Source: Corynebacterium wankanglinii
Lineage (GTDB): Bacteria; Actinomycetota; Actinomycetes; Mycobacteriales; Mycobacteriaceae
Reading direction: 5' to 3'
Length of the DNA stretch: 64,000 nucleotides
Assembly: GCA_014490595.1 (NCBI GenBank)
Contig: CP061031.1
Span: forward strand, 62,001 to 126,000
This document shows, in pieces, positions 37,189-45,468 of the stretch. Below the pieces are notes generated by a model. That model saw only the letters and a program-made list of their open reading frames with translations. It was not told the DNA's origin and did not search any database. Within the stretch, counting starts at the first letter, position 1; each line of letters begins with the position of its first letter. The translations under genes and the position numbers were made by a program.

Positions 37189-38452
37189 ATGACCACCGCA
37201 GTCGCCGCCGAACCAAACCCGATCGCCGTTGAATTAGGCCAGGAAATCGAGTCCGCCCACCGGGCGCTGACGCAGAACAAGGCAGCCTTGCTCACCGCGA
37301 TCCACACGTTCGACGCGCTCGAACTAGCAACCGAATGCGGCGCGCGAACCACCGCCCACTTCCTTATCCGCCGTCTCGGAATCTCGTCGTCTACCGCGTA
37401 CGAGTACGTCAGCGTGGCCCACCGTTTGGCGCCGTTCGCATACCTGCAGAAACACTTCTCAGATGGCGCGCTCAACTACTCCGTCGTGCGACTCCTACTG
37501 AAGTATCTGACGCCTGAGAATGAGCGGGAGCTTGTGGATCTCGCGCTGCGTCTCGGGTACCACGAGCTGGAGGTCGCCCTAGCTGGGAAGGAGCCGCAAG
37601 GGGGCGAAGGGGGCGATGACGACCCCGAGTACTACCTGCGCCTCCACGCCCGCGAGAACGGCGACATCGCCTTTCACGGCAACCTCAACGCGGCCGACGG
37701 GGCGGCGTTCATCGCCGCGCTCAAGCTGGGAGAGATCGCGTACTGCGACCTCGATGGCCTTCTCGAGGATGTGGACACCAAGGTCGACGGGGACATCGAC
37801 GTCGCCCGCGACCGCGCCGAGGAAGTCGAGGAGACGCTGCCCGCCCGCAAGACTGCCTCCGGATACGGGCTGCCCGTTGGCCGCGCGCTGGTGACGGCGC
37901 TGATGGGCATTGTACACATGGTCCGCTCAACCCCGAAGAACACGCTGACCACACCGGGCGCGCACGTAAACATCCTCGCCACGCCGGACGGCCGCGGCTA
38001 CATGCCGAACAACGTCGGTGCGCCGTCGAAAGCCATAGCGAACCTGCTAGCCAACGCGAACGTCCGCCTATCGACGGTAGATTCCGCCGGCCTCATCCTG
38101 AACACCAGCCGCTCATCGCGCCTTGCTACGGACGGGCAGGTGAACGCGCTGATGACCATGTGGGGCGGGCAGTGCGCGGCCCCGGGGTGCACCCACACCC
38201 GGTTCATAGAGATCCACCACGTCGAGGACTGGGCGACTGGCGGGCTCACCGATCTGGAGAACCTGCTGCCGCTATGCTCGGCGTGCCACTCACTTGTCAC
38301 GGAGGGCTACCTGCAAACGCTGAAGGATGAGACCGACATCCACTTCGTGTACCGGGACGGCACCCGATACGTGGCGGAGAACTACTCCCTGCCTCGTCGC
38401 CGGGACGGTGCGGTGACGATGGCGGAATGCGGAGGGGGGGTTCGACGATTAG
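37189..38452 (+). CDS. DUF222 / HNH endonuclease (13E12-type)
   Basis: About 420 aa from ATG 37189 (AGGGGGA upstream). It has an N-terminal DUF222 helical domain (ATECGARTTAHFLIRRLGIS; YVSVAHRLAPFAYLQKHF) and a C-terminal HNH nuclease (CAAPGCTHTRFIEIHHVEDW, then LENLLPLCSACHSLV). This is the multicopy actinobacterial 13E12-like family, probably mobile DNA-related. Read literally, the frame runs on to 39207 through the antisense of the next gene. If the G run at 38434-38440 is one too long, it ends sensibly at TAG 38452. Confidence 0.8.
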
Positions 38453-38467
38453 AAGTCATGGAACGCG

Positions 38468-38491
38468 AAAACTCCCCTCCCGGTCGGGGAG
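38468..38491 (-). terminator. Rho-independent terminator of the leftward small secreted gene
   Basis: Read leftward: CTCCCC and GGGGAG stem with a short loop, followed by TTTT. It lies between the convergent ends of the HNH gene and the small secreted protein gene. Confidence 0.75.
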
Positions 38492-38523
38492 AGGAGCTTG
38501 AATTGAGTTCTAGGCGTTACGCC

Positions 38524-38979
38524 TTAGAACGGCAGAGCCGGGAGGGAAACGCCCGGGATCACGCCAGCGGCAGCTGCGCCACCGAGGAGTGCGAGGACCA
38601 CTGCGGCGATGCCGGTGCCGAGAAGGATCTCGAAGGTGGTGCCGAGTTTGTAACCCTGGTTAGCGTCGTTCTTGAAGGAGCTCTTAAGAGCGCCGTCGGC
38701 AGCGTTACCAAGACGCTCGGTGTTGTTCTTCGCGTCGCGCTCAGCCATGCTGCGGATCGAGGAGGTTACGCCCTCGTTGTCGGTGAGGTTCAACTCGTTG
38801 GCGCCTTCAACGAGCCCGGCCCCGATAAAGTATGCGCCGAGCTCCTCATCGCTGACAGCAGAAGAGCCACCCGGCTTGTTCAGGCCACGCAGGTAAAGAT
38901 TTTCATCTGCCTGTGCCGGAACGGCAGCGAGGGAAATAGCGGTGGTTGCGGCCAGTGCGGCTGCGGTGATGCGCTTCAT
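38524..38979 (-). CDS. Small secreted protein with C-terminal LPALPF tail
   Basis: 151 aa: signal peptide (MKRITAAALAATTAISLAAV, cleavage after AQA), a hydrophilic middle with DNEGVTSSIRSMAERDAKNN, a hydrophobic helix (TFEILLGTGIAAVVLALLGG) and the end IPGVSLPALPF. AAGGAGAT lies before the ATG. Its tail matches the product at 25246 and is close to that at 8751. It is intact, so it is the reference copy for the family. The function is unknown. Confidence 0.82.
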   Translation of the reverse strand: MKRITAAALAATTAISLAAVPAQADENLYLRGLNKPGGSSAVSDEELGAYFIGAGLVEGANELNLTDNEGVTSSIRSMAERDAKNNTERLGNAADGALKSSFKNDANQGYKLGTTFEILLGTGIAAVVLALLGGAAAAGVIPGVSLPALPF

Positions 38980-39112
38980 GGGATCTCCTTGATCGAAGCT
39001 GACGGTAGGGTGCCAGAAACCTGGACTACCGTTATTAAATCACACGTTCTTCGAGGTCAACAACTCAAATACGACTGTAACGCCGCAGGAGCGTCGAGCG
39101 ATATAAGAGCCC

Positions 39113-39460
39113 TCAAACCACCACGTTCACCAGCACCATGTACAGCGCGGTGCCGGCGAAGATGGAGAGGTCGGCGCGGCGTTTCCACCAGTGCAGGAGC
39201 AGGGTGACGGTCAAGGCAAGGAGCGCAGACAGGAGGTGCGCGGGGGAGGCGCTGTAGCCGAGGAGGGTGTAGACAACCAGGACTGTCATCACGCCGACCG
39301 GCATGAGAACGGCGAGGAAGCCAATGAATGGGCTGTCTTTGAGCACACGCAGGAGGGAGAAGGGGAGGGCGCGAAGCAGGACAGTGACGATGCCGACGGG
39401 GATGAGGACCGCGGCCACCATGCCGGGGGTGACGCCGTCGGGAAGCCCGTAGTTGCTCAC
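39113..39460 (-). CDS. azlD: AzlD family branched-chain amino acid exporter subunit
   Basis: 115 aa, GTG 39460 overlapping azlC by 4 nt. There are four membrane helices: MVAAVLIPVGIVTVLLRALP, FIGFLAVLMPVGVMTVLVVY, LLSALLALTVTLLLHWW and ALYMVLVNVVV. AzlD is the small partner of AzlC. In Corynebacterium the equivalent BrnFE pair exports isoleucine, leucine, valine and methionine. The substrate here is inferred from the family. Confidence 0.87.
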   Translation of the reverse strand: MSNYGLPDGVTPGMVAAVLIPVGIVTVLLRALPFSLLRVLKDSPFIGFLAVLMPVGVMTVLVVYTLLGYSASPAHLLSALLALTVTLLLHWWKRRADLSIFAGTALYMVLVNVVV

Positions 39461-40167
39461 CGCAGCCGCCAAGTCAACGCGGCATCGACGCGCGGCGCCC
39501 AAAAACGCAGCACGAGGACGAGGAAGTAGGACACCAGCGCCACGATGATCACCTGGCCGGGCAGTACGACCGCAGCCACCAGAGCGAGACCGCCGGCAAT
39601 CAGGGGAGCGGAGAGGTCGCGGCTGGGCTGGAACGCCTCGAAGGCCAGCACGGCAAAAAGGGCGGTCAGGGCGAAGTCGAAGCCTTCCACGCCCGCAGGG
39701 ATGACCGCTCCCGCCAGAGCGCCGACGATGCCGGAGGCCACCCACGCGATCTGGCAAACCACGGAGATGGTCAGCAGGCGCGCGCCTGAGGGGCGGTCGC
39801 GGAGGGTGGAGGTGATGGCGTAGACCTCATCGGTTAGCGCGTAGGCGGCGTAGGCGGAGGGCGCGCCGCGGCGAAGTTCCGAGCGCGGGTAGGTCAACCC
39901 GTAAAACAGGTGGCGGAAGTTCACCATGAACCCCGTGATCGCGGACGAGACGGGGCCGACTCCTGTCAGCACCATGTCGATGGCCAGAAACTCCATCGAC
40001 CCGGCGTAAATAACGGTGGAGAAAATCGGGGTCCACCACCACGCGAAGCCGGACTGGGTCATTAACAGGCCGAACGCGAGCCCGAGCGGCACAAGCCCGA
40101 GGGCGACCAGCCAGGTGTCGCGAAGCCCCGGTCGAATCGCCGCCGATGTTTCACGTGAAACGGCCAC
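39457..40167 (-). CDS. azlC: AzlC family branched-chain amino acid exporter subunit
   Basis: 236 aa, GTG start sharing one base with the yqgE stop. The usual AzlC motifs are visible: PLGLAFGLLMTQSGFAWWWT near the N-terminus, YAGSMEFLAIDMV and NFRHLFYGLTY. It has seven or eight membrane helices. Codons 3-7 lie within a parS site (40147-40162). It is homologous to BrnF. The pair follows yqgE in one leftward unit with pcnA. Confidence 0.88.
   Translation of the reverse strand: MAVSRETSAAIRPGLRDTWLVALGLVPLGLAFGLLMTQSGFAWWWTPIFSTVIYAGSMEFLAIDMVLTGVGPVSSAITGFMVNFRHLFYGLTYPRSELRRGAPSAYAAYALTDEVYAITSTLRDRPSGARLLTISVVCQIAWVASGIVGALAGAVIPAGVEGFDFALTALFAVLAFEAFQPSRDLSAPLIAGGLALVAAVVLPGQVIIVALVSYFLVLVLRFWAPRVDAALTWRLR
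40147..40162. promoter_or_regulatory. parS: parS site inside the azlC 5' end
   Basis: TGTTTCACGTGAAACG, one mismatch at the last base. It encodes VSRET of AzlC, the same peptide and frame as the parS in trpC. Confidence 0.92.
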
Positions 40168-40775
40168 TAATTGTCCTCGAGGTTCGCGGGGAACGTCGCG
40201 AACAACGGCAGGGGCATGGGCTGTCGGCGCATCACATCGCCCCAGAGATCGGCACCGGCGGAGGCCACTACGTCGGTAGGCAGGGCGGGGGTGACGAACC
40301 AGTCGCCGCGCAGGATTTCGTCGTCAAGCTGGCCTGGGGCCCACTCGGCGTAGCCCGCGAAGATGCGGATAGCCTCGACCACGGGGGCGAGATCCTCCGG
40401 GGTGGCGTTGAGGTCCAGAAGCACCAGCCGGTTGGCCAAGCGGTTCAGGTGAGGGCTGGAGGAGATGTCCACCCCAGAATGGGTCACCCCCAGGCCGACA
40501 GCGGACTCCGGGCTGACGGGCCCGCCGATGTGCACGGCCTGCGGCTTGGCGGCGAGCTCCTCCCATCCGGGCATGACGTTGGCTAGGGCCACCTCGCTGC
40601 GGCGATTTAACACGACGCCGAGGGTGTGGTCCGCGTCGTGCTCGAGCACCAGCACGACGGTGCGGGCGAAGTCGGGGGAGTACATCCCGGGCGCTGAGAC
40701 GAGCAGCATGCCCGGCTCGGGGTCAACGCGCTCGAGGGCGTTGAACAGGCGGTCGGCGTAGAAATACTCAGGCAT
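40167..40775 (-). CDS. YqgE/AlgH family protein (DUF179)
   Basis: 202 aa. The family pattern is clear: PGMLLVSAPGMYSPDFARTV near the start, TLGVVLNRRSEVALANVMPG and HIGGPVSPESAVGLG. The molecular function is unsettled; the AlgH name reflects an old link to alginate control. ATG 40775 overlaps the pcnA stop by 8 nt, with GAAGGAA upstream, so it is translated in the pcnA message. Confidence 0.9.
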   Translation of the reverse strand: MPEYFYADRLFNALERVDPEPGMLLVSAPGMYSPDFARTVVLVLEHDADHTLGVVLNRRSEVALANVMPGWEELAAKPQAVHIGGPVSPESAVGLGVTHSGVDISSSPHLNRLANRLVLLDLNATPEDLAPVVEAIRIFAGYAEWAPGQLDDEILRGDWFVTPALPTDVVASAGADLWGDVMRRQPMPLPLFATFPANLEDN

Positions 40776-42228
40776 GTTCCTTCTCCCACCATGCTTTCAG
40801 TTCGGCAACAGCCTCGTCGTGGTCGAGCTCGCCGCGTTCCAGGCGCAGCTCCTTGAGATACTTCCACGCCTTGCCCACCTCGGGGCCGGGTTTGAGGCCC
40901 AGGATTTGCATGATCTCGTTGCCGTCCAGGTCGGGCCGCACGCGAGCGAGGTCTTCCTTGGCGGCGATGTCGGCGATGCGCTCCTCGAGGTGGTCGTAGG
41001 TGCGCTGCAGGCGCGCGGCCTTCTTGGCGTTGCGGGTGGTTGAGTCCGCGCGCACGAGCTTGTGCAGCTTGGGCAGGAGCTCGCCCGCGTCGGTGACGTA
41101 GCGGCGCACGGCGGAGTCGGTCCACTGGCCCTCGCCGAAGCCGTGGAAGCGCATGTGCAGAAACACGAGTTGACCCACGTCGGTGATGACGTGCTTCGGG
41201 TACTTCAGCGCTTTCAGGCGTTTGCGGGCCATCTTGGCGCCGACCACCTCGTGGTGGTGGAACGTCACCCCGCCGCCCTCTTTTGGTGCGCGGGTGGCGG
41301 GTTTGCCAATGTCGTGCATGAGCGCCGCCCAGCGCAGCTTCAGGTCCGGGCCCTCGTCCTCGAGCTCGGTCGCCTGGCGCAGCACGGTGAGGGAGTGGCG
41401 GTAGACGTCCTTGTGCTGCATGTGCTCGTCGGTTTCCAGCTGCAGTGCGGGGATCTCGGGGAGGATGTGCTCCGCCAAGCCCGTCGCCACGAGCAGGTCG
41501 ATGCCCTCCCAGGGTCGCGCGCCGAGCATGAGTTTGTCCAGCTCAGCCTGCACGCGCTCGGCAGTGATGCGGCCGATCTCGGGTGCCATATCCCGCATCG
41601 CGGCGAACACGCGGTCCGCCACGGTGAAGCCGAGTTGGGAGACGAAGCGGGCCGCGCGCAGCATGCGCAGGGGGTCGTCCCGGAAGGACACCTCGGGTTC
41701 CTGCGGGGTATCCAGGACTTGCTGCACCAGGTCCGCGAGCCCGTCGACGGGGTCGTGGAAGGTGGGGGAGAGGCGGAGCTCGTCGTTAAGCGAAAGCTCG
41801 ATGGCCATCGCGTTGCAGGCGAAGTCGCGGCGCACGAGGTCGCCCTCGAGCGTGTCGCCGAACGTCACCTCGGGGTTGCGGGTCACGCCGTCGTACAGGT
41901 CGGAGCGGAAGGTGGTGATCTCCACGGTTTCGCCGTGGCGGATGGCGGAGACGGTGCCGAATTCGATGCCGGTGTCCCACACCTTCTCGCCCCATTCGGT
42001 GAGGATCTCCTGGATCACTTCGGGGCGCGCGGAGGTGGTGAAGTCCAGGTCGTGCACCCCGCGGCCGAGCATCGCGTCGCGCACGGAGCCGCCGACCATA
42101 TATAAGGTCTCGCCGCGGTCCGCGAACAGTCGCGCGAGGGGCTCGAGCAGAGCAGCATGCTTGCCGACGGCATCCTGTGCCCGCGCCATCAGCGCAGGGG
42201 CAGCGAGCGGGTCGGTCGGGTCTGGCAT
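40768..42228 (-). CDS. pcnA: CCA tRNA nucleotidyltransferase
   Basis: 486 aa from ATG 42228 (GTG 42249 or 42258 are alternatives). It adds or repairs the tRNA 3' CCA end. The nucleotidyltransferase core reads LYMVGGSVRDAMLGR and HDLDFTTSARPE (catalytic DxD-type pair), then RRDFACNAMAIEL. An HD domain follows (LRWAALMHDIGKPATR). Actinobacterial pcnA is at this place next to the NUDIX gene (compare Rv3907c). Length is normal. Confidence 0.92.
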   Translation of the reverse strand: MPDPTDPLAAPALMARAQDAVGKHAALLEPLARLFADRGETLYMVGGSVRDAMLGRGVHDLDFTTSARPEVIQEILTEWGEKVWDTGIEFGTVSAIRHGETVEITTFRSDLYDGVTRNPEVTFGDTLEGDLVRRDFACNAMAIELSLNDELRLSPTFHDPVDGLADLVQQVLDTPQEPEVSFRDDPLRMLRAARFVSQLGFTVADRVFAAMRDMAPEIGRITAERVQAELDKLMLGARPWEGIDLLVATGLAEHILPEIPALQLETDEHMQHKDVYRHSLTVLRQATELEDEGPDLKLRWAALMHDIGKPATRAPKEGGGVTFHHHEVVGAKMARKRLKALKYPKHVITDVGQLVFLHMRFHGFGEGQWTDSAVRRYVTDAGELLPKLHKLVRADSTTRNAKKAARLQRTYDHLEERIADIAAKEDLARVRPDLDGNEIMQILGLKPGPEVGKAWKYLKELRLERGELDHDEAVAELKAWWEKEHA

Positions 42229-42311
42229 ATCGAAGAGCTTCTGCGTCACCCGGGACACGATACCCGCCGCCCCCGCGCGGGAAGTACCACAACCGGCCAG
42301 AAGACCGATAC

Positions 42312-43055
42312 CATGACACGAATGAGTGACAACCAGCGCCCGGTTCCGGGTCCCTCCGACGGCAAGGGGGGCTCCGGTGGCGGTAAGCGCCGGCCGCGGC
42401 GCCGACGCGGGGGCAGGCCCGCGGAGCAACAGCAGCAGTCCGGGACAAACCGAAGCGGAAGAGGAATAACCGCCGGGGAAAAAACTCCCGCGGCGGCCGC
42501 AAGCCGAATAGCAGGCGTAAACCGCAGTACCAGCAGCGGCACGACAGCGCTATTGAGACGCGCGACGAGACCTCGGCAGGCGGCCTGGTTGTGTCCGGCA
42601 TGGCGGAGGCCGTGGGGCCGGACGGCAAAGTGGACATGAGCCGGATCTACGTCGCATTGATAGGCAGGCTGGACCGCCGCGGTCGCCTCCTGTGGTCCAT
42701 GCCCAAGGGCCACGTTGAAAACGGCGAGCACCAGTGGAAGACCGCGGAGCGCGAGGTGTGGGAGGAAACCGGGATTACCGGCGAGGCCTTCGACACGCTG
42801 GGCACCATCGACTACTGGTTTGTCTCCGACGGCGTGCGCATCCACAAAACCGTGCACCACAACCTGCTGCGCTACGTGGACGGTGTGTTTAACGACGAGG
42901 ACCCGGAGGTCACTGAGGTTGCTTGGGTGCCCATGAGCGAACTCATGGAGCACCTCGCCTACGCAGACGAACGAAAACTCGCCCGCATCGCGTACGACCG
43001 CATGCCGGACCTGGCAAGGAAGGAAGCAAAGGCCGGAAGGGCGACGCCGCGATGA
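42312..43055 (+). CDS. NUDIX hydrolase (MutT4-like), one base missing
   Basis: The N-terminus ([20 protein letters not shown]) is very basic and low-complexity (runs of R, K, G, Q). The NUDIX box [20 protein letters not shown] with its continuation TGITGE is complete. The two parts are in different frames and join if one G is restored in GGG at 42442-42444; the total is about 248 aa. The downstream frame alone begins at 42591. The Mycobacterium equivalent is Rv3908. Its stop overlaps the ATG of the DUF6049 gene. Confidence 0.8.
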
Positions 43056-45468
43056 ACCGGTTCGCCGCGCTGGCGGCCGTCGTTCTCGCCGCCCCCGCCG
43101 TGCCGATGGCACCGGAGAACCCGGAGGTGTCGGAGCTGTGGGCGAACCCGGCTATCCGCCCGGACGAGGGGGCGATCGCGCGGGTTGAGATCCTCGACGC
43201 GCCCCGCTCACTCTCGGCGCACGATCCGTTTCACGTGAAACTTCGCGTCACCAACCACTCGGACGGCACCATCGACGGCTTCACCATCCTGCCGCGGCGT
43301 GCACCGGCAGTGGGCACGTTGATGGAGCAGCGCTACGCGGCCATCGCAGACCCACAGGAATATGGGGTGATGGGGGACGCGCGGAGCGTCGATAGGCAGT
43401 TGCAGCCCGGAGCCTCCACGGAGCTCGAGCTGGACCTCGGCCTCGACCTGCCGGACGTGGGCACGTACCCCATCATGCTGCAGCTTCTCGACGCCTCCGG
43501 TGCCCCCATAGACTCCGACCGCTTCCACCTCGGCGTACGCGGAATGCGGGACAATGTGCGCCCCGCGGAGCTGACCGCGCTGTACCCGGTGACCGCCAAC
43601 GTGGACATTCTGCCGGGGGAGACGGGTGAGGCCCCAGAGAACCCGCCGCTCGTGCTTGCCAGCGACTCGCTGGCGGGCGAGCTTGCGCCGGAGGGACGGC
43701 TGTCCCAGCTAGTGGACCAGTACCTCGAGGCCGCACGCACGCCCGAGGTGGGGTACGCAACCTGTGTGGCGCTAGACCCGGCGCTGATTGACACGGTCGA
43801 TCGCATGCAGAGCGGCTACACGGTGGACGACGAGCGCCCAGCGGTAGTGGAAGAGCCCAAACGCCTGCGCGACTCCTGGGGCAGTGGCGCGGAGCCCGAC
43901 GGGGAGCCGGGGGCAGGCGCGAACGACGCGAAGGTGTGGCTGGACAAGGTCCGCCGGATCGCCGCCACCGAGTGCGTGGTTGCTCTGCCGTGGGCAAACG
44001 CGGACCTGAACGCGGTGGCGCGCACCGGCGACAAGTGGCTCATGCGCGAGGCGGTGGAACGTGGTCCGTTCGTACTGCAGCGGGTCCTTGGCACCGCCGG
44101 CACCCTGAACACGGTGGTCACGGGGGCGGGATACGTCGAGGACGGCACCGCGCCCGCGCTGGGCTGGGCAGACCACTCGCGCTCCACCATCATGGAAGAG
44201 GGCATGCAAGCCTCCTGGGAACGCGCGATGGGCGCCGCAGTGCATGAGGAACACGCCGGGACCGAAAGCGCCCTCGAGCGCGACGACATGGCGGACCTCG
44301 CCGGCTCCGCCGCCCCCGTTCCGCAACAGCCCGTCCGCGTGCTCAGCGCCGCCGCGGGCAGGGACTTCGGCTGGATCGCGCCCGGCGTGATGGCGGTGGG
44401 CTACCAGTCCTCCCTGGCCACCATCCTGGCCGCCACGGGATCAAACCCGGAAACGACCGGATTCTCGGAGCCGGACTTGCGGTACGACTACACGGTGGAC
44501 TCCAAGGCGGCCCGCGACACCAGTGCGGCCGCAGCCGTGCGCCTCGCCGCCCAAGCGGCGTGGGTGCCGGTCGACGCCGAGCAAGGCCCCGAGCCGATCC
44601 TGGTGGCCCCGCCAGCGGACTGGGATGCGGACACCGCGGCATCCGTGTTGGGCGCGGTGGCGGAGCTGGTCAGCGGCGGCGCGGCACGCCCCATGGCGTT
44701 CAGCTCCTACCTCGCCGCCCCGCCTGAAACCGCTCCCGCGGGCGAGCCCGAAGCACACACCGACCCCACCGCGTTCACCGACGCTGAGGTGCTGCAGGTG
44801 ACGCAGCAAGCCGCGTTCATCAACGACCTCACCGCGCTGATGGTGCCCGACCCGGCGATTGCGCTCACCCGCTACGGTTCACCCTTCCGCTGCGGCGGGA
44901 CTTGCTGGAGGCCCTATCCATCAACGATCGTCGCGCGATGTCCAGCTACAGCGGCGCCGCCGAGGCCACCAGCGACCGGCTCAGCGGCAGCCGCGCAGCG
45001 TTAAGCGAGCTGCGCGCGGCGGTAGACCTCATCCCACCGGGCAACGTGTACACGCGCACCTCCCCGTCGAGCCCCCTGCTCATCGTGGCCCAGAACGGGT
45101 TGCCCCTGCCGGTAGAAACGGCCATCAACTTCTCCGGGCCCGCCGGCGCCCGTCTCAACGCGCCCGGCGTGCTGCGCATCCCCGCCCGCGGTTCCGTGAC
45201 GGTGCAGATGACCGCGGATCTGCCCGACAGCGCACGGGGCACTGACCTCAAGCTGTACTTGGCCGGTGCCAACGGGCAGCCGATCTCCCAGCCGGTGGAC
45301 ATCGCCGTGCGCACAACCCGTGTCACGGTGAACGGGTGGATCGCCGCCGGGGCAATGGGCCTGGCGGGCCTCGGCGTCATCCTCGCGGTGCGCGGCGCGC
45401 GAGGCAGTCCGCCCTCCGAACGTGAACCCAGGCAAGACAGCAGAAGAAGTGATCGGAGAACCACGTGA
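43052..45468 (+). CDS. DUF6049 secreted/membrane protein, one base missing
   Basis: About 805 aa, with a signal peptide ([20 protein letters not shown]), a large extracellular DUF6049 region and a C-terminal membrane helix ([18 protein letters not shown]). One C restored at 44882-44884 joins the frame ending near 44.9 kb to the frame ending at 45468 (RYGSP to [15 protein letters not shown]). The Mycobacterium equivalent is Rv3909, always next to murJ, so an envelope role with MurJ is likely. A parS site lies at 43227-43242. Confidence 0.82.
43227..43242. promoter_or_regulatory. parS: parS site inside the DUF6049 gene
   Basis: CGTTTCACGTGAAACT: the inner 14 bp are exact and the two outer bases differ. 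It encodes FHVKL. It is the parS copy closest to dnaA, about 14 kb away. Confidence 0.85.

Noticed and set aside
38453..39207. C-terminal extension of the HNH frame
   Set aside because: Past 38452 the frame reads the opposite strand of the small secreted protein gene. The extension is chance openness after a probable error in the G run.
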